In this document: piece by piece, positions 62,376 through 64,000 of the stretch
Numbering within the stretch: the first letter of the stretch is position 1
How the letters are laid out: each line of letters begins with the position of its first letter
From: an uncultured Cytophagales bacterium
GTDB taxonomy: Bacteria > Bacteroidota > Bacteroidia > Cytophagales > Thermonemataceae
Direction of reading: 5' to 3'
Assembly: GCA_937911505.1 (NCBI GenBank)
Contig: CALEMF010000017.1
Span: 124,001 to 188,000 of the forward strand
DNA: 64,000 nucleotides
Position numbers and translations under genes: made by a program
The notes under the pieces: generated by a model
The model's database searches: none
What the model was told of the DNA's origin: nothing
What the model saw: only the letters and a program-made list of their open reading frames with translations

Positions 62376-64000
62376 ATGAGAATTTTACCCAGCTTTCTAT
62401 CTGTCTGGTGTATTGTTGTACTCTTAACCAGTTGTAACCAAATGAAAGAATACCAAGAAGTAAGCGAAGAAACCAGCGACATACACTCCCTTGCACAACC
62501 GAAACGTGCAAAAATGACCCATCTGGCCTTAGACTTAAAGGTAGACTTTGACCGTAAACAACTAGTAGGTACGGCTACCATTTATTTCGATAACGAAACG
62601 GGTGCCAATCAGCTTATCCTAGACACCAAAGACCTCGACATTCAGCAGGTACTGCTGGATGACAGTACCAAAGCCAACTATAGCTTAGGGGAAGAAGTAG
62701 CCCTACTCGGTAGACCACTACGTATTCAGGTTGCACCCAATACCAAGAAAGTTACCATTGCCTACACCTCTAGTCCAAAGTCGGCTGCGTTACAATGGCT
62801 TACACCTGCACAAACGGCTGGCGGAGAGCAGCCTTTTCTCTTTAGTCAGTCACAGTGTATTCTAGCACGTACGTGGATTCCTTGTCAAGATGGGCCAGGC
62901 ATGCGCTTCACTTACCAAGCACGCGTTGAAGTACCGCCACATCTAATGGCGTTGATGAGTGCAGAAAACCCTACAGAAAAGAATGAAACAGGCATCTACG
63001 AATTTGAAATGAAGCAACCTATTCCTGCCTATCTTTTAGCATTGGCGGTGGGTGATTTAGCTTTTCAAAAAATAGACGAACGTACAGGTGTATACGCTGA
63101 ACCTGCTACGTTAGAGGCGGCTGTGCAAGAATATGAAGAGGTAGTGAAGATGGTAGAGGTAGCAGAAAACCTCTATGGAAAGCACGCTTGGGAACGCTAC
63201 GATATCTTGGTATTACCTCCTAGCTTTCCTTTTGGAGGGATGGAGAATCCTCGTCTTACTTTCGCGACTCCTACCATTATCGCTGGTGACAAATCATTGA
63301 TGAGCCTAGTAGCCCACGAATTAGCCCACTCTTGGTCTGGCAACCTAGTTACAAACCAAACTTGGAATGACTTCTGGCTCAATGAAGGCTTTACCGTATA
63401 CTTCGAAAGACGCATCGTGGAAGCGCTTTACGGAAGAGATTTTGCTGAGATGGAAGCTTTACTGGGCTACCAAGATTTACTAGAAACCATAGAGCAGAAA
63501 GGGAAGAATAATAAAGATACCAAGCTGCTTTTAGACTTACGTAAACGCGATCCAGATGAGGCAGTAAGCGATATTGCTTACGAAAAAGGCTACTTTTTCC
63601 TACGACTAATTGAGGAAAGCATAGGAAGAGAAAAATTTGATCGTTTTCTAAGGAAGTACTTTGAGACGTTTGCTTTCGAATCTATGAACACACAAAGATT
63701 TATCAATTACTTAGAAAAGGAGATTATTAAAGACGATGAAGTACTTGCTAAAAAGATTAACTATAAGGATTGGATATACGGGACAGGCCTACCGCAGAAC
63801 TGCCCAAAAGTGACCTCCAAAAGATTTACGCAAGTAGATGCACAACTACAGTTGTGGAAAGAGACACAAAGTACCGACTCGCTCAATACCGCTGACTGGA
63901 GTACGCAAGAATGGCTGCATTTTATACGTCAACTACCTGTACAGATGGACATTGAACAAATGAAGCAGCTCGACGAAGCCTATGAATTTACAGCCTCGGG
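62376..64000 (+). CDS. M1-family aminopeptidase lipoprotein, 3' end outside the window
   Basis: The open frame runs from the ATG at 62376 to the window end, about 541 residues without a stop. It begins MRILPSFLSVWCIVVLLTSC, a lipoprotein signal with Cys20. The N-terminal beta domain is followed by the peptidase core: FGGMENPRLTF (GxMEN exopeptidase motif, about 288-298), VAHELAHSWSGN (HExxH, about 310-321) and the third zinc ligand in NEGFTVYFE (about 334-342). This matches leukotriene A4 hydrolase-like M1 enzymes. It lies 7 nt after rfbA but is unrelated in function. Confidence 0.9.
   Translation, partial: MRILPSFLSVWCIVVLLTSCNQMKEYQEVSEETSDIHSLAQPKRAKMTHLALDLKVDFDRKQLVGTATIYFDNETGANQLILDTKDLDIQQVLLDDSTKANYSLGEEVALLGRPLRIQVAPNTKKVTIAYTSSPKSAALQWLTPAQTAGGEQPFLFSQSQCILARTWIPCQDGPGMRFTYQARVEVPPHLMALMSAENPTEKNETGIYEFEMKQPIPAYLLALAVGDLAFQKIDERTGVYAEPATLEAAVQEYEEVVKMVEVAENLYGKHAWERYDILVLPPSFPFGGMENPRLTFATPTIIAGDKSLMSLVAHELAHSWSGNLVTNQTWNDFWLNEGFTVYFERRIVEALYGRDFAEMEALLGYQDLLETIEQKGKNNKDTKLLLDLRKRDPDEAVSDIAYEKGYFFLRLIEESIGREKFDRFLRKYFETFAFESMNTQRFINYLEKEIIKDDEVLAKKINYKDWIYGTGLPQNCPKVTSKRFTQVDAQLQLWKETQSTDSLNTADWSTQEWLHFIRQLPVQMDIEQMKQLDEAYEFTAS

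Overview
The window is from a member of the Bacteroidota, probably a Cytophagales-type gliding or marine lineage; I cannot name a genus. The grounds are the phylum's promoter pattern (TTTG, about 20 nt, TAnnTTTG) upstream of rplU and recG, the order cdaA-folP-DUF1599-DoxX/BT_3928-like, a DAHP synthase fused to chorismate mutase, a large secreted lamin-tail-domain protein, and many signal-peptide and lipoprotein genes.

Region 1 (1-26.5 kb) is ordinary core chromosome. It holds membrane glycosyltransferases, acpH, a lipoprotein, murI-ruvX-def, an IscA-type protein, the c-di-AMP synthase gene cdaA, folP, a DUF1599/DoxX-type pair, an OppB-type permease, aroK, recG, rplU-rpmA, clpP-clpX, an acyl-CoA dehydrogenase, two related small exported proteins, asd, and a 1126-residue cell-surface protein with three lamin-tail domains.

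Region 2 (26.5-44.3 kb) is a one-directional accessory array and the most interesting part of the window. Every gene is on the minus strand, and most are unrelated single-gene units: esterases, a phosphatase, a 2OG oxygenase, DUF4259, an ADP-ribosylation/crystallin J1-like protein, a DUF4303-like protein, an S41 peptidase-like lipoprotein, a vWA lipoprotein, an orphan XRE antitoxin, a TPR protein and a DUF418 protein. They are separated by two families of repeated spacers. Family S (six clear copies and one divergent copy) has a conserved core that, read on the gene strand, looks like a Bacteroidota promoter (TTGAC, 18 nt, TAGTTTC). In six of the seven copies it lies about 60-100 nt before the start codon of the next gene. 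Family S also carries several hairpins, two of which show paired changes. Family G (three copies) is the 3' end plus downstream flank of the VOC gene at 44.2 kb; two decayed copies lie 5.6 and 7.5 kb away. Five genes are also bracketed by short inverted repeats (7-10 matching bases) whose sequence differs from gene to gene but pairs within each gene. Together these suggest a cassette-like, promoter-bearing gene array that grew next to the VOC gene. No integrase or transposase is in the window. A HigB toxin fragment and an orphan antitoxin point to decay and turnover. A roughly 270-300 bp repeat (family R) occurs in direct orientation at 35.6 and 46.7 kb.

Region 3 (44.2-56.5 kb) returns to core functions: a VOC protein, a TIGR01777-type epimerase, an AEC transporter, an RluE-type pseudouridine synthase, DAHP synthase/chorismate mutase, ligA, an ECF-type sigma factor, a glycosyltransferase, tgt and a UDP-sugar dehydrogenase.

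Region 4 (54.7-62.4 kb) is a surface-polysaccharide precursor cluster: UDP-sugar 6-dehydrogenase, galE, rfbB, an embedded ABC ATPase/membrane-protein pair, a UDP-GlcNAc 4-epimerase type SDR, and rfbA. rfbC and rfbD are not in the window. The window ends inside an M1-family aminopeptidase lipoprotein gene.
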